DNA of 64,000 nt from Dasypus novemcinctus (taxonomy: Eukaryota > Chordata > Mammalia > Cingulata > Dasypodidae). The notes under the pieces are model-generated. The model saw nothing but the letters and a program-made list of their open reading frames with translations. It did no database searches and was not told the origin of the DNA. The position numbers were made by a program, and so were the translations under genes. Positions 1-10,840 of the stretch are shown here, in pieces. Location: positions 66,603,087 through 66,667,086 of the forward strand of contig NC_080678.1 of NCBI RefSeq assembly GCF_030445035.2. Direction: 5' to 3'. Numbering within the stretch: position 1 is the stretch's first letter; every line of letters begins with the position of its first letter.

Positions 1-915
1 TAGCCTAAATCTGAATCATCTTACCAGCATAAACCAAATTTCATCTAGTGACCATTCCAAGTCTAAGATCATCTAAGATCAATACTCACATACTCATCCA
101 TCAGATTCCAGGTAATCATGGCCCAGGGAAACAGTGGAGTAAGCTAGGTGAATTATACAGTTCCTAAACTGAACTTTACATTATCAAGAGAATAAAGTGA
201 GATAGGCCCTATATTGTGCTTGAAAAGTTGTGAACTTACAAAATATATTATATATATAATTTTATAAAGATGACCAAGAATTACAACTGTATGTCTAATT
301 TGTGTATCCTTCTAGTTCAACAGCAGAATATATTTCCTACCATGAATACGACATTATTCATTACTGGAACTACAGGTACCTGAGAAATCTGGGAGATACA
401 CAAAAAAATCTCAAGGGGCAGGATGAAATCCCGCATGAGCCAAGACAAGCTATTTTAAAAAGTCAAAACCAAACCAAACAAAAAAACCATGTTTTTTCTT
501 CCCCTCCAGCTATGCAGCTGCACCCATAAGAGAACCACTAGATTAGCATCATCTGCATTTCATTCCTTTTCTTTTGCAATAGCTACTTGCCTATAAAAAC
601 AGGTCTGGTGCTCAGGGGAGAATTCACTTCCCCGTCCAGTAAAAATGAAGTTCCTTATTTTCACCCAGAGTGGCGGCTCCAATCAACACCCACCCTCCCT
701 GAGGAGAGCAAGTGCTCTTCTCCCCGCTACCCCTGCTGCATGCCTGACTCCCCACTTTTCCAAGCCCCTTCGGCACTGGTCGCGAGGCTCCCGGTGAAGG
801 CGTGAGAGGCCCGGGGGGCGTCCAGCTCCGCCCGAGAGCACCTGACTCCTTCGGCCGATCAGGGGGCTCTCGAAGGCGGAAAGGGAGCGGCGAGTCCCGC
901 ACCACCCCCACTTAC
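1..915 (-). other. IPMK: IPMK intron 1 (3' portion lies outside the window)
   Basis: The donor of IPMK exon 1 is read on the minus strand at 915-910 (GTAAGT), so everything left of it is intron 1. From 1 to about 600 the DNA is AT-rich with a short (TA)n patch near 244-258, and I recognise no repeat or exon in it. From about 680 the base composition rises into the CpG-rich block around exon 1. The acceptor and exon 2 are off the left edge. Confidence 0.8.
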
Positions 916-1105
916 CCACTTTGTCCTTCCCGTACATGTGCCCGGCCACCTGATGCGAGAGGGGCACGCAGCCGTTGAGAAAGCGGAGCCTGCCGCCCGC
1001 CGACTGCAGGGTGCCCTCGGGGGCGGCCTCGCTCGCCGGCGGGGTCCTCATTTCTGGGGGGCCCGGCGCCTCAAGCCGGAGCGGGGATCGCGGCTCCGTT
1101 GCCAT
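916..1105 (-). CDS. IPMK: IPMK coding exon 1 (inositol polyphosphate multikinase, N-terminus)
   Basis: This exon encodes the first 63 codons plus one base of codon 64 of inositol polyphosphate multikinase, the IPK-family kinase that phosphorylates inositol phosphates (IP3 to IP4/IP5) and PIP2, mainly in the nucleus. The translation starts MATEPRSPLRLEAPGPPEM, is rich in Pro/Glu, and ends GHMYGKDKVG, matching the known mammalian N-terminus closely. Residues 1-37 are the variable leader. The conserved part from about residue 38 (GGRLRFLNGCVPLSHQVAG) begins the kinase fold; the catalytic PxxxDxKxG and later motifs lie in exons outside the window. The ATG at 1105-1103 has G at -3 and G at +4, a strong context. 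The exon ends at a consensus donor G|GTAAGT. It lies head to head with CISD1, 1.55 kb between start codons, as in human. Identification is from recalled human protein sequence and synteny; I see no frame damage. Confidence 0.95.
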
Positions 1106-1186
1106 AACAGAGAACTGAAAGAGTGGCGGCGGCTAAAGGAGAAAAAGGGGAGAAGGGAGGGTGCGCCGGGGAGCGCCGGGGGTCGC

Positions 1187-1258
1187 TCAGGCTCGGCCGC
1201 GAGGAGGCCTGGGGGTTCCCGCCGCTGGTGCCCACCGAGGCCCACGGAGGGGGCCCAT
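1187..1258 (-). CDS. candidate upstream ORF in the IPMK 5' leader (23 codons)
   Basis: On the minus strand an ATG at 1258-1256 with G at -3 and G at +4 opens a 23-codon frame (MGPLRGPRWAPAAG...) that closes with TGA at 1189-1187. The stop lies 81 bases before the IPMK start codon. The frame is the same as IPMK, but stops at 1187 and again at 1133 prevent an N-terminal extension. It would be translated only if IPMK transcription starts upstream of 1258, which the sequence alone cannot show. The composition is simply that of the CpG island, so a regulatory role is conjecture. Confidence 0.3.
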   Translation of the reverse strand: MGPLRGPRWAPAAGTPRPPRGRA

Positions 1259-1650
1259 GACGCCGCGGAGCCTCGGGCGCTCCCCTGCACCAACTCTCAG
1301 CGGAGCGCAGCTCCCGGCTCCCGCCGCGGCCACCGACCCTGGCGCTGCCCTGAAGACGGAACCGAGCCGAGGAGCGGCAGCGGCGGCGGCGCCCCGCACT
1401 CCCTGGGGCCCGGACGGTGACGGCAGCCCCACCTCCCGCGCCCCCGCCCCCTCCCGCCGTCCTCCAGTCCCCTCCGCAGCCGCGCGCGCGTCAGCGCCGC
1501 CTGTACCGCCGCGGCCGCCGCCAGCTTCCGACTGCGCGACCCGCGGCCGCCACTGAGCATGCTCAGACCCCGGCGGCTAGGCGAGAGCTTGCGGTCCTTC
1601 ACACCCCCACCCGGCGCTTGCGTTAGGATGCCGCCGGTGCTATTGTGCCT

Positions 1651-2340
1651 TCACTTATTCAACGCGGGTTCCAGGGCTTTCCGTGGGCCGGCGCAAAAAC
1701 GCCAGGGGCTTCCAGTTTTGAGGAGTAGTCATCTATTAGAGTTGGGAGGCAGTAGCAATGCCAAGGATGACTAGGGAGGACGCTCCTTTTCAATCAACTC
1801 TCTCCAACTCTCAATCGGCACAAAAATATAGAAGTAAAAACGGGCAACTGATTAGATGAGGCACCTTCAGGACACCCTTCAAGTTTACCCCAGCCTCCCT
1901 ACCCAGATTGCTGCACTATAGATTTAGCCGCTGTGTGGAACGCGACACTGATTTGAGGATGTAGCAGAGTATGATATTTAAGTGACAAATTTTTTTTGAA
2001 GAAATGAGCAGTTTTTTTCCCACTCTCTCGCCCGACCCTTGGATAGCGCAGGTTCCAAGATCCTGAATAGTTGCCTAACCAGGCCAACTGCAGAGAAAAA
2101 GAATGTACATCCAGAGCTAGGGAAGTTTTGGAATGGGACTCTACCATTGATTTCTGTGTGCCTACTAAGGGCAGCTTATATGAAAACTGGCCTTGCAGGT
2201 ATCGGATTGAGCAAGAAAATGTTGAGTAAAACCTGAGATATCTCAATATGGCCAGAGTCCTACCACCACCTGTCCTCTCGGCCCCTAGAAATGCACATAC
2301 CTGGAAGAGACGTAAAACCTGGCCTGGATTCCACATTCCC
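1651..2340. other. Spacer between the IPMK CpG island and the CISD1 promoter
   Basis: About 0.7 kb of ordinary composition separates the two GC-rich promoter blocks. I see no repeat with a recognisable boundary and no exon. The presence of two separate GC-rich blocks suggests two promoters rather than one compact bidirectional promoter. Confidence 0.5.
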
Positions 2341-2653
2341 AGGGCTCCTGGGCCCCGCCCCTCAGTTGCGCAAACTCACTTACTACCTCTGGATCCCGCT
2401 TCAACCTCTCAGCTCCGGAGACTACCAAAACCCGTACTCTAGACTCCCTGAAGGCCGGGTACAGAGGCTGGCTCCACGCATGCTCAGCATAAACCAGGGG
2501 GCAATAGCACACACGTGCTTAAGGCCCGCTGCGGCGCCTGCGCAGTAGCAGCCTGATGTCCTTGTCCTTTGTACGCGTCTCGCACCTGGACTCCGATTGT
2601 GTTCGCGAGCCCTGTTAGTGCTCAGTGTCCTGTGCCTTGCAAACTCCGACGCC
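2341..2653 (+). promoter_or_regulatory. CISD1: CISD1 promoter and 5' UTR region
   Basis: A GC-enriched stretch directly precedes the CISD1 start codon. It holds a GC box CCCCGCCCC at 2353-2361 and an NRF1-like site (GCGCCTGCGCAG at 2534-2545; minus strand CTGCGCAGGCGC). NRF1 activates many nuclear genes for mitochondrial proteins, which suits a mitochondrial outer-membrane product. There is no TATA box. An ATG at 2556 opens a 20-codon frame closing with TAG at 2616-2618, well before the main start; its context is weak (C at -3). The transcription start is not determined. Confidence 0.6.
2534..2545. promoter_or_regulatory. NRF1-like binding site
   Basis: The near-palindrome CTGCGCAGGCGC (minus strand) fits the NRF1 consensus YGCGCAYGCGCR apart from one central base; TGCGCAGGCGC is a common bound variant. 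It lies 109 bases upstream of the CISD1 ATG. Binding is inferred from motif and gene function only. Confidence 0.5.
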
Positions 2654-2684
2654 ATGAGTCTGACTTCCAGTTCCAGCATAAGAG
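2654..2684 (+). CDS. CISD1: CISD1 coding exon 1 (mitoNEET N-terminus)
   Basis: The exon encodes MSLTSSSSIR plus the first base of Val11. The ATG is in GCCATGA context, and the coding part ends at a donor G|GTGAAG. The ten residues form the short segment preceding the membrane anchor of mitoNEET and match the mammalian protein except Ile for Val at position 9. Joining base 2684 to 9401 restores Val11 and keeps the frame through a 6.7 kb intron. The exon is too small to recognise alone; the call depends on frame-correct joining to exon 2 and on the position just downstream of a mitochondrial-type promoter. IPMK diverges on the other side, as in human 10q21.1. Confidence 0.93.
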
Positions 2685-5600
2685 GTGAAGTGGGGCCTGG
2701 GAGCGGGTGAGGCTAGCGGCCTGCGCACCGGTTGCAGCGTACTCAGCTTCTCCCTGGGCTGTTACCGGTGCCCTGCGCGTCCATGGGTCCTGTAACCTTG
2801 AAATGCAGAAGGGCAAGCGCTTGGCCTTCCTCCTGGCTTTGGGCGAACAGGAAAGGGGAGCAAGGTGAGGGTATGAATTGGCGGTATAACGGGCAGAAGC
2901 GACGAAAGGGCCATGTAGGCATCTACCCAAGCCTGTACCACGTTTCCCTCACCACCCGAACCCTGAAACCTAATAATGCTGTTGCTAGCTTCCTTTTCTC
3001 CCCTAAATAGCCTCTGTGTCCTTAAGTCAGAGAGCCTGGAATAAAGAAGAGTGGAGGGAAGAAACCGCACGTTCCCCCTTCTCGCGTTTAAATCAACGTA
3101 GACTCGGAATGTTGATTCCTTGCAACCCTGAAGTGATATGACTAATCACATTTTAGTTTTTTACTTTTTTTTTTTTTAAGGAAGAAACCCAATCCGAGAT
3201 CTCCATTTTCCCACTTTTTAATTATGCCTCTGGCATCTGGCTCTCTATGGCTGTAGTCCAGGAGGGAGGATTGAAAACCAAGCTTGTTGAGCCTTCAGCT
3301 TTCTCAGCCTGGCTTCCTTGGTGCTGGTACCTAGCGTTTGAAAACTACACTGCGTAGAAGGTCCAGTTAAAAGGAAGAGACTGGATGTGGTTTGGTGCGG
3401 GATTTCACTTTATAATGATTCGTGTCGGTGGTATAATTGTTGGTGTAATACTGTGCACCAGCCTCGTGTTATGTTTGCTCTCTCTGCCCAGGTATAAAAC
3501 GCCACACTCCACGGTTTTGTTATCGGTAACAGGAGTTGAGTAAGGATAAAGAGATAGTCCAAAAAAAAAGAACAAATAATAAAAATAAAATGATAGTTAA
3601 GAAGTTAAGTAGAAATAGCCCGTTGATTCATTTGATGAATATTGGGTATCTATAATGACAAGTACTGTAACAGGTCCCTACTAACTCCAACTCCAGTCCT
3701 CATTTTGTAATACAGTGATAGAGTCTATAAATTGGAGAATTCCACTTCTGTTGCCAAATTTTACACATAGAGTAAAATTAGAGTAAAAATAGTGATAATC
3801 CATGGCATTTTAAAGTTAGAATGTGGTACATAAGGTGGTGATTATTTGCAAAAATTATTTCCGAGTATACTCATCTTTTTTTTTAGTTTTTAAAGTATAC
3901 TTATCTTAAGGTTCCTTTAAATAGAGGCACCTTGGTGTATTTCAAAGAGTGGTTTTCATTTGTATTTTTGTTAAATAAAAACAAACTATATGTTTGGGGA
4001 AGAAGACTGCTCTGTAAGATAAAATGTTCATGTGACTTATGTCACTGATATTTTCTATCTTAATAGTATACTGTTAGTGACATCACTATCTGCTGGTTAA
4101 TCAGTCTGGAAATCGACAAATTGTTTTTTTGTTTTTAATTTCCCATTAGTTTGTCATTTTCTAAGGGGGAGGAAATTGCTTGATGGAGCACGTTATTGGC
4201 TTAAACATGAAGTACTCAACTTTGTTATGAGTATCTACTTTCTTTTCACCTAAAAACATAAAAGATTGTCTTGAGGACTATGGGGAGAGGCTCAAAGCCT
4301 TTGGAAATCTCTTCTGCTAACACCTGCCTCCTGCAGTGGTGGGACAGCAGAAAATGTTTTGGGAATCTACCTTGTAATGTTTAAATCTTATAAAATTTGG
4401 TTCCACTCTGTTTTTAAACCAAGCCTCTTAATTCACATAGGTTGAAAAGCAACTTAAATCTTTTAGTTTGGGGAAAATAAATAGGGAATGATCATACCTC
4501 TTCACAATGAAATGTGTTAATACTTATAAAAGGGCTTCAAATGATGCTAGTGGTAAACATTACATCGTAAGTATTTGTAAATTAAAAAGTGCCATGTTCA
4601 CATAAAATTCTTGTTTATATTCAGAAGAAATATAATAGGTAAGTTAGAAATAAAAAGGAATGGGATCAAAACCAGGGTTTGAATCCAGGGAGAGGCAATG
4701 AGAGGCAATAAGAATGAGTGATGGGATGGTTCTTGAAAGCAGTTTGATTGAAGATACCGTTAGTTTACTATAGTTTCTGATTTTAATTGTTAAGGTCTTC
4801 ACTGCCATGGACTCCTTCATGCTATTAAATGTCCTACTCCTTGGTACTTACAGAATTCATTGAATTTGCTCTCATCCTTAACCTTTTCCTTTCTGTTTTG
4901 GGAGTGTGTAACAGCCATTCTTTTTCATGTCCACCCAGAAAACACTCTCTTCTGCATCCTTAAGTTCTTTCTTGATAATACCTATTGCTCCTAAATCTTC
5001 AGTTCCCTCACTGGAAGGGTTTTTTTCTTTTCAGTGTAAAGTCTTTCATATCTACCCTCATTTAAAAAAAAAAAAAAAAAGAATTGAAAAGAAACAAATC
5101 AAATATTTCAAAAGGTCTCCTTTAACTTACCTTCCCCTCAAATCACCTTTTTTCCTTTGCTTTATTCTCAAGTAACAAAATAGGGATTTGTCCACCTTGG
5201 TGCTTTGTTATCCATCCCAAATCCTAACACTACAATGTCGTGTAGCCAAAACTACTACATTTCATAAGTTCTTTCTTTCTGACTTTTATATCCTTGTGTA
5301 GTTTATTGAAACTAATTCATAATTTTCCAATTCATTTAACCTCAACATACGGAAATATAATTTGGATTCTGTAAATTCATTGAATCATTTAAGAGTTTGA
5401 TTTTGTCTAAGAAGGAAAGTACAGGTCTTACTAAGAATAAAGGAAATAGCTCCTATAGGTTATTAAAAATAATGGGAATTTGGGGTTATAAATAAATCAA
5501 CATTGGCTATAAGTTAATACTTGTTGGACTTGGGCAATGGGTAAATTCAGGTTCACTGTACTATTGCCTAAACTTTTATAAATATCTGAGAAGTTCCATA

Positions 5601-6367
5601 ATAAAAAACTTAAAAAAAAAAAATCTAAAAGTTAAATTCTACACTTTTATACAGTAGGTTAAGATGTGACCAGAGGTTACTCACCTAACATTAACTACCA
5701 CCTATAGGCCATGTCTTAAGAGAAAAATATTAAAAATGTGTAATTTTACAATCTATGAAAGACCTCAGGGAAGGAAAGATTTAAACACAGTTCTCCTCCC
5801 CCTCCCCTGAGAAAAGAGGAGCATTCTGATTCTGTGGCAGTTGACAGAGAGCAGGAGAACGCAGTTTTGGGGCAGAAAAGGGCTAAAAGAAAACAAAGCA
5901 GGGTGAGATTTCTAAATGAAAGCAAAATAGTCCCCACAGTACAAAAAAAAAAGCCTAGGAATGGATAATAAAGGTTTGAGAAAAGGTTCCTGTTTTCTCA
6001 ATCTCTGGATAATTTTAAGAGAGAAACCCAAAAACTATACAATTGTAAAACAATGGAAGGGCTAGAAATAGGGAAATTATTTAGAAATGTTACCTTTCTC
6101 TCTATTTTTGTTTTTTATATTACCTTATTAATGGTATATGTGTAGATAGAAAGCATTGTTAAACAAGATTGGGTAGGGTGGGATTTGGATCTCTGTAGGA
6201 TTAACTATACCTTGAGAGATGTCTTTGGAAAAGGAGAGTGAGGTAAACCAGAAGGTACAAAGTTAATGCTCAGGAATTTTCTGGACCCCAATTCAAAAAC
6301 AGTATCTGAAAGGTGCCAACAAAAATGAAGTATCTTGACAAACTAGGTCTTACTTTCTTCTGGTTTT
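2685..6367 (+). other. CISD1 intron 1, proximal part: mostly unassigned
   Basis: About 3.7 kb of intronic DNA with no exon or clear transposon boundary. A block at about 5505-5610 ending TTCCATAATAAAA looks like the tail of an old repeat of unassigned family. A TATAAAA at about 3493 has no other promoter feature around it. Confidence 0.5.
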
Positions 6368-6380
6368 CAGCCTTTCTTCT

Positions 6381-6736
6381 TTTTTTTTAAAACAATTTCT
6401 TTTTTTCTTTTAAGATTTATTTTATTGATTTATTTTTCCCCACCCTCTTGTTGTTTTGGCCCTTGCTGCGTCTATTCATATTCATTATTTCTTGGAGAGG
6501 CACCAGGAACCAAACCCAAGACCTCCGATGTGGGAGAGAGGTGCCTAATCTCTTGAGCCACCTCTGTTCCCTGCTTCGTTGTGTCTCTCATTATGTTTTT
6601 CTTTTGTCTCTTGTGTCAGTTCGCTGAACCTTCTGGTCACACCAGCTCACTGTCTTCTTTAGGAGTCACTGGGAACCCAACCAGGGAACTCCCATGTGGT
6701 AGGTGGAGCTCGACTGCCTGAGCTACATCTGCTTCC
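6381..6736 (-). mobile_element. DAS-type SINE, two tRNA-like units
   Basis: Read on the minus strand, two tRNA-Ala-like segments each carry a B-box-like GGTT(G)..CC region, and the A-rich tail appears as the T-run at the left end. Flanking 13-base direct repeats (6368-6380 and 6737-6749, CAGCCTTT.TTCT, one mismatch) mark a target-site duplication. It lies antisense in CISD1 intron 1. Confidence 0.8.
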
Positions 6737-6749
6737 CAGCCTTTATTCT

Positions 6750-9400
6750 AATTGCTGACTTTTGAATCCATCATCATCTTTGTGTATCTCTGTATAGTTT
6801 CCTTTTTTTCCCTAGTGTTATCAGTGGCATCCATAGCTGTTGCCAGAAAAGACTGATTCAGGCTGCAGTAATGAAATGATAAAATAGCAACATTTCTTTT
6901 ACTCCTGGGGACTCTTATATTTGTCCTTAATGAGACTAGGGAATTAGTATTTGCAAAGGAGAAAAAAAAGAAATGGAAATTCTTTTCTTAACACCTTACC
7001 TAGCTCTGTGATTCTTAACAACTCAGTTGGAGTAAATACAAAGCTATTTTACCTAGCATACATAAATCATTTGTATGTGAAAGAGTCATAAGTGACCCTT
7101 TTTATGGGGCAGGGTCACAGAGTATGTGTTTTGTTTCCCCATGGAGCAGCCACACTTGGGCAATATCTAGGGTCAGCTCCCATTTCTTTAGATGATGCCT
7201 TTGCTATTGTCTCTTTTTGCTATTGTCTCTTTTTCTGTATTGTCATTTCTTCCTCTGTCAAAAAAACAGGTTAAAAAGAAAACAGTCACCATATGGACCA
7301 TTGGTAATATGAGAAGAGAGATTAGAAGCATGTTTTAAATGGCCTAACATGAGTTTCAGGCAGAATAGGATTCTCTTTTTCCATCAGTAGACAATTTAAT
7401 AATAGCTGAATGCAGTTGTTTTTTGGGTCTCAGAACTTTTTGCAATATGTAGTCACCATAAGAACAGGTATGTTAGAGAGTACTTCATAATGTAACTAAG
7501 ATCAAGCAGCATATAGGAACTTGTGTTATTTTAGTCTTGAGAGGATATTTTTTCCCTTTTAAATTCATAGTAAAGATCACAAACAATATTGAGCATATAC
7601 CATAGATATATTAGCTATTCACAATGACTTTCCATTAGCTAAGGAGTGGATTGCTATACCTCCTATTATAAGGAATATCTTCTGAAGGGAGTTCCATGGT
7701 AAATAATACCTCAAAAGGGAAAATTGTGAATCAAGAAATAAGAGTTAAATTACAGCCTTGCTTGGAATTGCCACAGGGTAATATGAGGCAGCACTAAAAT
7801 TCCAAACAAATCTGTTCAAAACATGTAATTTTAATACTCCCTCAGTCAAAGGTTTGAAGCCATCAGATGACTTACTTATTTAACTTGTTTTCTGAGTCAG
7901 GTAGCACCTGGGGAGGGCATAAGATTAGTATTTAGTTATTTTCAGGATTGGCAATAAAGGAATGGAAATGTGGGAAGGAAACAAACTAAATTACTTTGTA
8001 GAGAAAAATACTTCAGTGGTTGAAAGTAGAATCCAAAGAACATGCTTATCAGAAACATTTGATAAAAACTCAAGTATTAAATAAGTGAAGACCAAGATAA
8101 AAGGAACTAAGTGTCAGATTAGTTGTCCCTTTCCTTTAGAATTATATTAAGAGTTCCAGCTTTATGTAAGGTACTGTTAGGTATTATGGTCGCTCACATT
8201 CATGAAATAAGAAATTTGACTCAATAGTGCAAATAAGCCATACAGTTAGTTAATTATTCATTATGCATATGTGTATATTTGGCCTCAGGATGTGTTTGTT
8301 TTTGTTTTGTTTTTTGGTTGTGTTTTTTTTTGTTTTTGTTTTTGTTTTGGTACTTCTCTCTCTAGGGCTTTATTTGATAGTCTGGGAACTTATTTCAAAC
8401 ACTGAAAATCTGACTCAGGAAATGCTGGAAAATAGTCCAGTATGTTTATCCTGACTCCTGTTCAACTTCTTTCTGCAGCCCACTCCATGCTGGGAATAGA
8501 CAACTCTCCTCAGAGGCTGAGGCTAACCAGACTATGCCGAACTTCCTTCTCTCCAACATTCTCTGGAGCTGGGGTAGTTGTTAAGTGCTTGGGTTTCTAA
8601 GAGCTCCTAGAAAAACTGCACACAAAGACTAAATAGATGACCTGGTAGTCAAGCAAGTAAATGCTCAGAATAATGTCATTACATTTAAATGAAGTTTGCA
8701 GAGAATTCAAATAATCATCCACTGGTGAATAATAGAAATATAGAATTTATTAAATGAGAATTTTGGCTATAATTTTATTAATCTTGTTATAAAATTAATA
8801 CATTCATATTTTTGTTTTAATAAAGGCATTTTGAAATTTAAGAAAAACAACTTTTGAATGATTGCTTGTGGTTATACTTTATGCAGAAGATGCTATTGAA
8901 TTTTGGTAAATTATTTAAAAATCACTAAGGAACCTTGCTATTTAAATGAACTCTGATGAGTTTTTTTAAAAAAACATAATCACCTCCTGGTTTTTTGTTG
9001 TTTTGTTTATAATCCAAATTTTAACCTTTCAGGTTTTTCAGGTTTTTTTTTTTAAAGCAATAGGCACCTGAAAGCTTACATGTTACATTAAACCTATTTA
9101 TGAGCACTTTAAGAAAGACTACTATGCCTTGTTTTTCATTCAGCTATAAAATAATTTTTGTTTCTCTCTTCTCTCATAATTCAGCTTTCATCACTCCATA
9201 GAAAATACAGTTGCCTCAGTAACAGGAAAAATCTTAACAAAGAATTCTTACACCAATGTGTTCTGATTATTTCTGTTAACATAAAAACTTTGTCTGTTGG
9301 GACACTTAATACTTAAAAACTGGGATTTCATGAACATTCATGTTAGGGTATTAGTATATATTTTGGTTTTGATAATTCCTCTTTTCTTTTTCTGCTCTAG
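6750..9400 (+). other. CISD1 intron 1, distal part: unassigned
   Basis: No exon or bounded transposon recognised. A T/G-rich low-complexity tract lies at about 8298-8356 (TTTTG repeats) followed by TCTCTCTCTAG, which resembles a splice acceptor but leads into no supported exon. A pyrimidine-rich acceptor for exon 2 closes the segment. Confidence 0.5.
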
Positions 9401-9606
9401 TTGAATGGATTGCAGCAGTTACCATTGCTGCTGGAACAGCTGCAATTGGTTATCTAGCTTACAAAAGATTGTATGTTAAAGATCATCGCAACAAATCTAT
9501 GGTGAACCTTCACATCCAGAAAGACAACCCCAAGGTAGTACATGCTTTTGACATGGAAGATTTGGGAGATAAAGCTGTGTACTGCCGTTGTTGGAGATCC
9601 AAAAAG
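9401..9606 (+). CDS. CISD1: CISD1 coding exon 2 (membrane anchor and start of CDGSH domain)
   Basis: This exon encodes residues 11-79 of mitoNEET, a homodimeric outer mitochondrial membrane protein whose CDGSH domain faces the cytosol and carries a redox-active 2Fe-2S cluster. It is implicated in iron and redox control and was first found as a pioglitazone-binding protein. Residues about 13-31 ([19 protein letters not shown]) form the single N-terminal membrane anchor. Residues 68-79 ([12 protein letters not shown]) bring cluster ligands Cys72 and Cys74. Lys55, which lies near the cluster, is present. The acceptor is TTTTTCTGCTCTAG at 9387-9400, with a polypyrimidine tract, and the donor is AAG|GTAAGG. 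The length of 206 bases and the frame agree with the adjoining exons. Compared with the human protein as I recall it, changes are conservative (L34, S43, V45, V56). Confidence 0.97.
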
Positions 9607-10614
9607 GTAAGGAAAACAAATCCTTTACATTGTGCCATTTTTAATTTAACATTTCTTTTCAAACTATTATTCCAAACTTTTACCACCAGATATTGTCAAG
9701 ATATACTATCTATCTATCTTTATTTATTTATTTATAATGGAAACTGGTCTCTGTTTTCCAGTTCTCTTCTGGAATATATTTACTAAAATGCATAACCACT
9801 CTGTGGTAAAACTACATCATACCCTCATAGGGTTCAGGTAAATTTAACTGTATTTTTGGCCAAAGAAGAGAGAAAAAGTGCCTTTATTTATTCTTAGGAT
9901 TTTTAAGGCCCTGGATTCTAGGACATGTTTTAGAAATTTCAAGACAAACTTTTAAATTTAAATTTTCAATTTATAAATAAATATATTAATTCTGTTTATA
10001 AATAAATGTATTAACTCTATATCCTAAGCCTTCTTTGAGCTGCAGCCTTATAGTTAAATATCTAAGAACATAATGAAAAGAAAATTTTATTTCCTTTTGT
10101 GAGAATTGCATTTCATCAGATTCTATTTGAAAATGTTATCTATAAAACCTGCAGCTTTTAGACAATGATGAAAGCTATAGTGATCTGAAGATGGTAAAAT
10201 GCTTTCCTAAGGTCATATTGAAAGAGTACATGCACTGAATGACTTCAGACTTTCAGGTGTATTTGAGAAAGGTGGTGAAAATACTACATGTACTGCCCCT
10301 ATTAGCATTCAAATGTAATTGATTTCATTAAAGATAACACTAAAAGGCCCAAGAAAATAGACAATAGAAATAAAGTATTTCTGGAAGCACTTTATGTTTG
10401 GGACCTCTTCCCACAGGGGAGTGCCATTACATCACACATATGGAAGAAGCCACATACCAAGTACTAGAAAGCGATACTGCTACCCTCTCCTCCTTTTTCC
10501 AATATGATTGATATTGTTGTGTAATCCAGTGATACAGTGTTTAGATTGTCATTGTGTCTAAAAAATCCTTGATAATCATATGAAATAAGCTCCTTACAAC
10601 AATCTGTACCTTAG
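9607..10614 (+). other. Start of CISD1 intron 2: unassigned, with a short microsatellite
   Basis: A (TATC)n then (TTTA)n simple repeat lies at about 9703-9737, close behind exon 2. The rest shows no recognisable element. Confidence 0.5.
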
Positions 10615-10624
10615 GAAGAGTATT

Positions 10625-10830
10625 GGCCCACTGGGTGGACTATGGGAAAGTGTGGGCTATGGTGTGGACCATTCTGCAGCGGTGCTCAGAGATGTATTCA
10701 CCAAATGCAGTGAATGTCTCATGATGATGGAGGAGGTGGTTGTTATGGGCAGAGGAGTGGGGTGAGGGAGGTAGGGGGTATATGGGGACTTCATATTATT
10801 TTAGTGTAACCTTAAAAAAATAAATAAAAA
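10625..10830 (+). mobile_element. 5'-truncated L1, 3' UTR only (G-rich tail family)
   Basis: The 206-bp insert is the terminal part of a 3' UTR seen three more times in the window (45.3, 53.3-55.2 and 55.4-56.4 kb). It runs from CCCACTGGGTGGACT through a purine-rich G tract to ATATGGGGAC and an A-rich tail with AATAAA. Perfect 10-bp duplications GAAGAGTATT (10615-10624 and 10831-10840) flank it, showing insertion by target-primed reverse transcription. Confidence 0.85.
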
Positions 10831-10840
10831 GAAGAGTATT

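Larger units (their letters stand above)
760..1650. promoter_or_regulatory. IPMK: CpG island spanning IPMK exon 1 and its promoter
   Basis: This block is strikingly rich in G+C and in CpG dinucleotides compared with the AT-rich flanks, and it contains the IPMK start codon. It includes GC-box-like runs (CCCCCGCCCC at 1441-1450), GCGCGCGCG near 1482, NotI-type GCGGCCGC repeats near 1511 and 1544, and a palindromic GAGCATGCTC at about 1555-1564. There is no TATA box upstream of the IPMK start, so a dispersed CpG-island promoter firing leftward is expected. The transcription start cannot be fixed from sequence. Boundaries are by eye. Confidence 0.8.

Noticed and set aside
1048-1602. Longer minus-strand frames over the IPMK leader as upstream coding exons
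   Set aside because: They begin at TTG or GTG codons rather than ATG. Only the 23-codon ATG frame at 1258 is a plausible uORF.
3485-3505. TATAAAA near 3493 as an alternative CISD1 promoter
   Set aside because: There is no initiator, GC content or downstream exon to support it, and the upstream CpG-rich promoter explains the gene.
8298-8370. Cryptic exon after a strong pyrimidine tract ending TCTCTCTCTAG
   Set aside because: The following frame has no recognisable protein or donor context; T/G-rich low complexity explains the tract.
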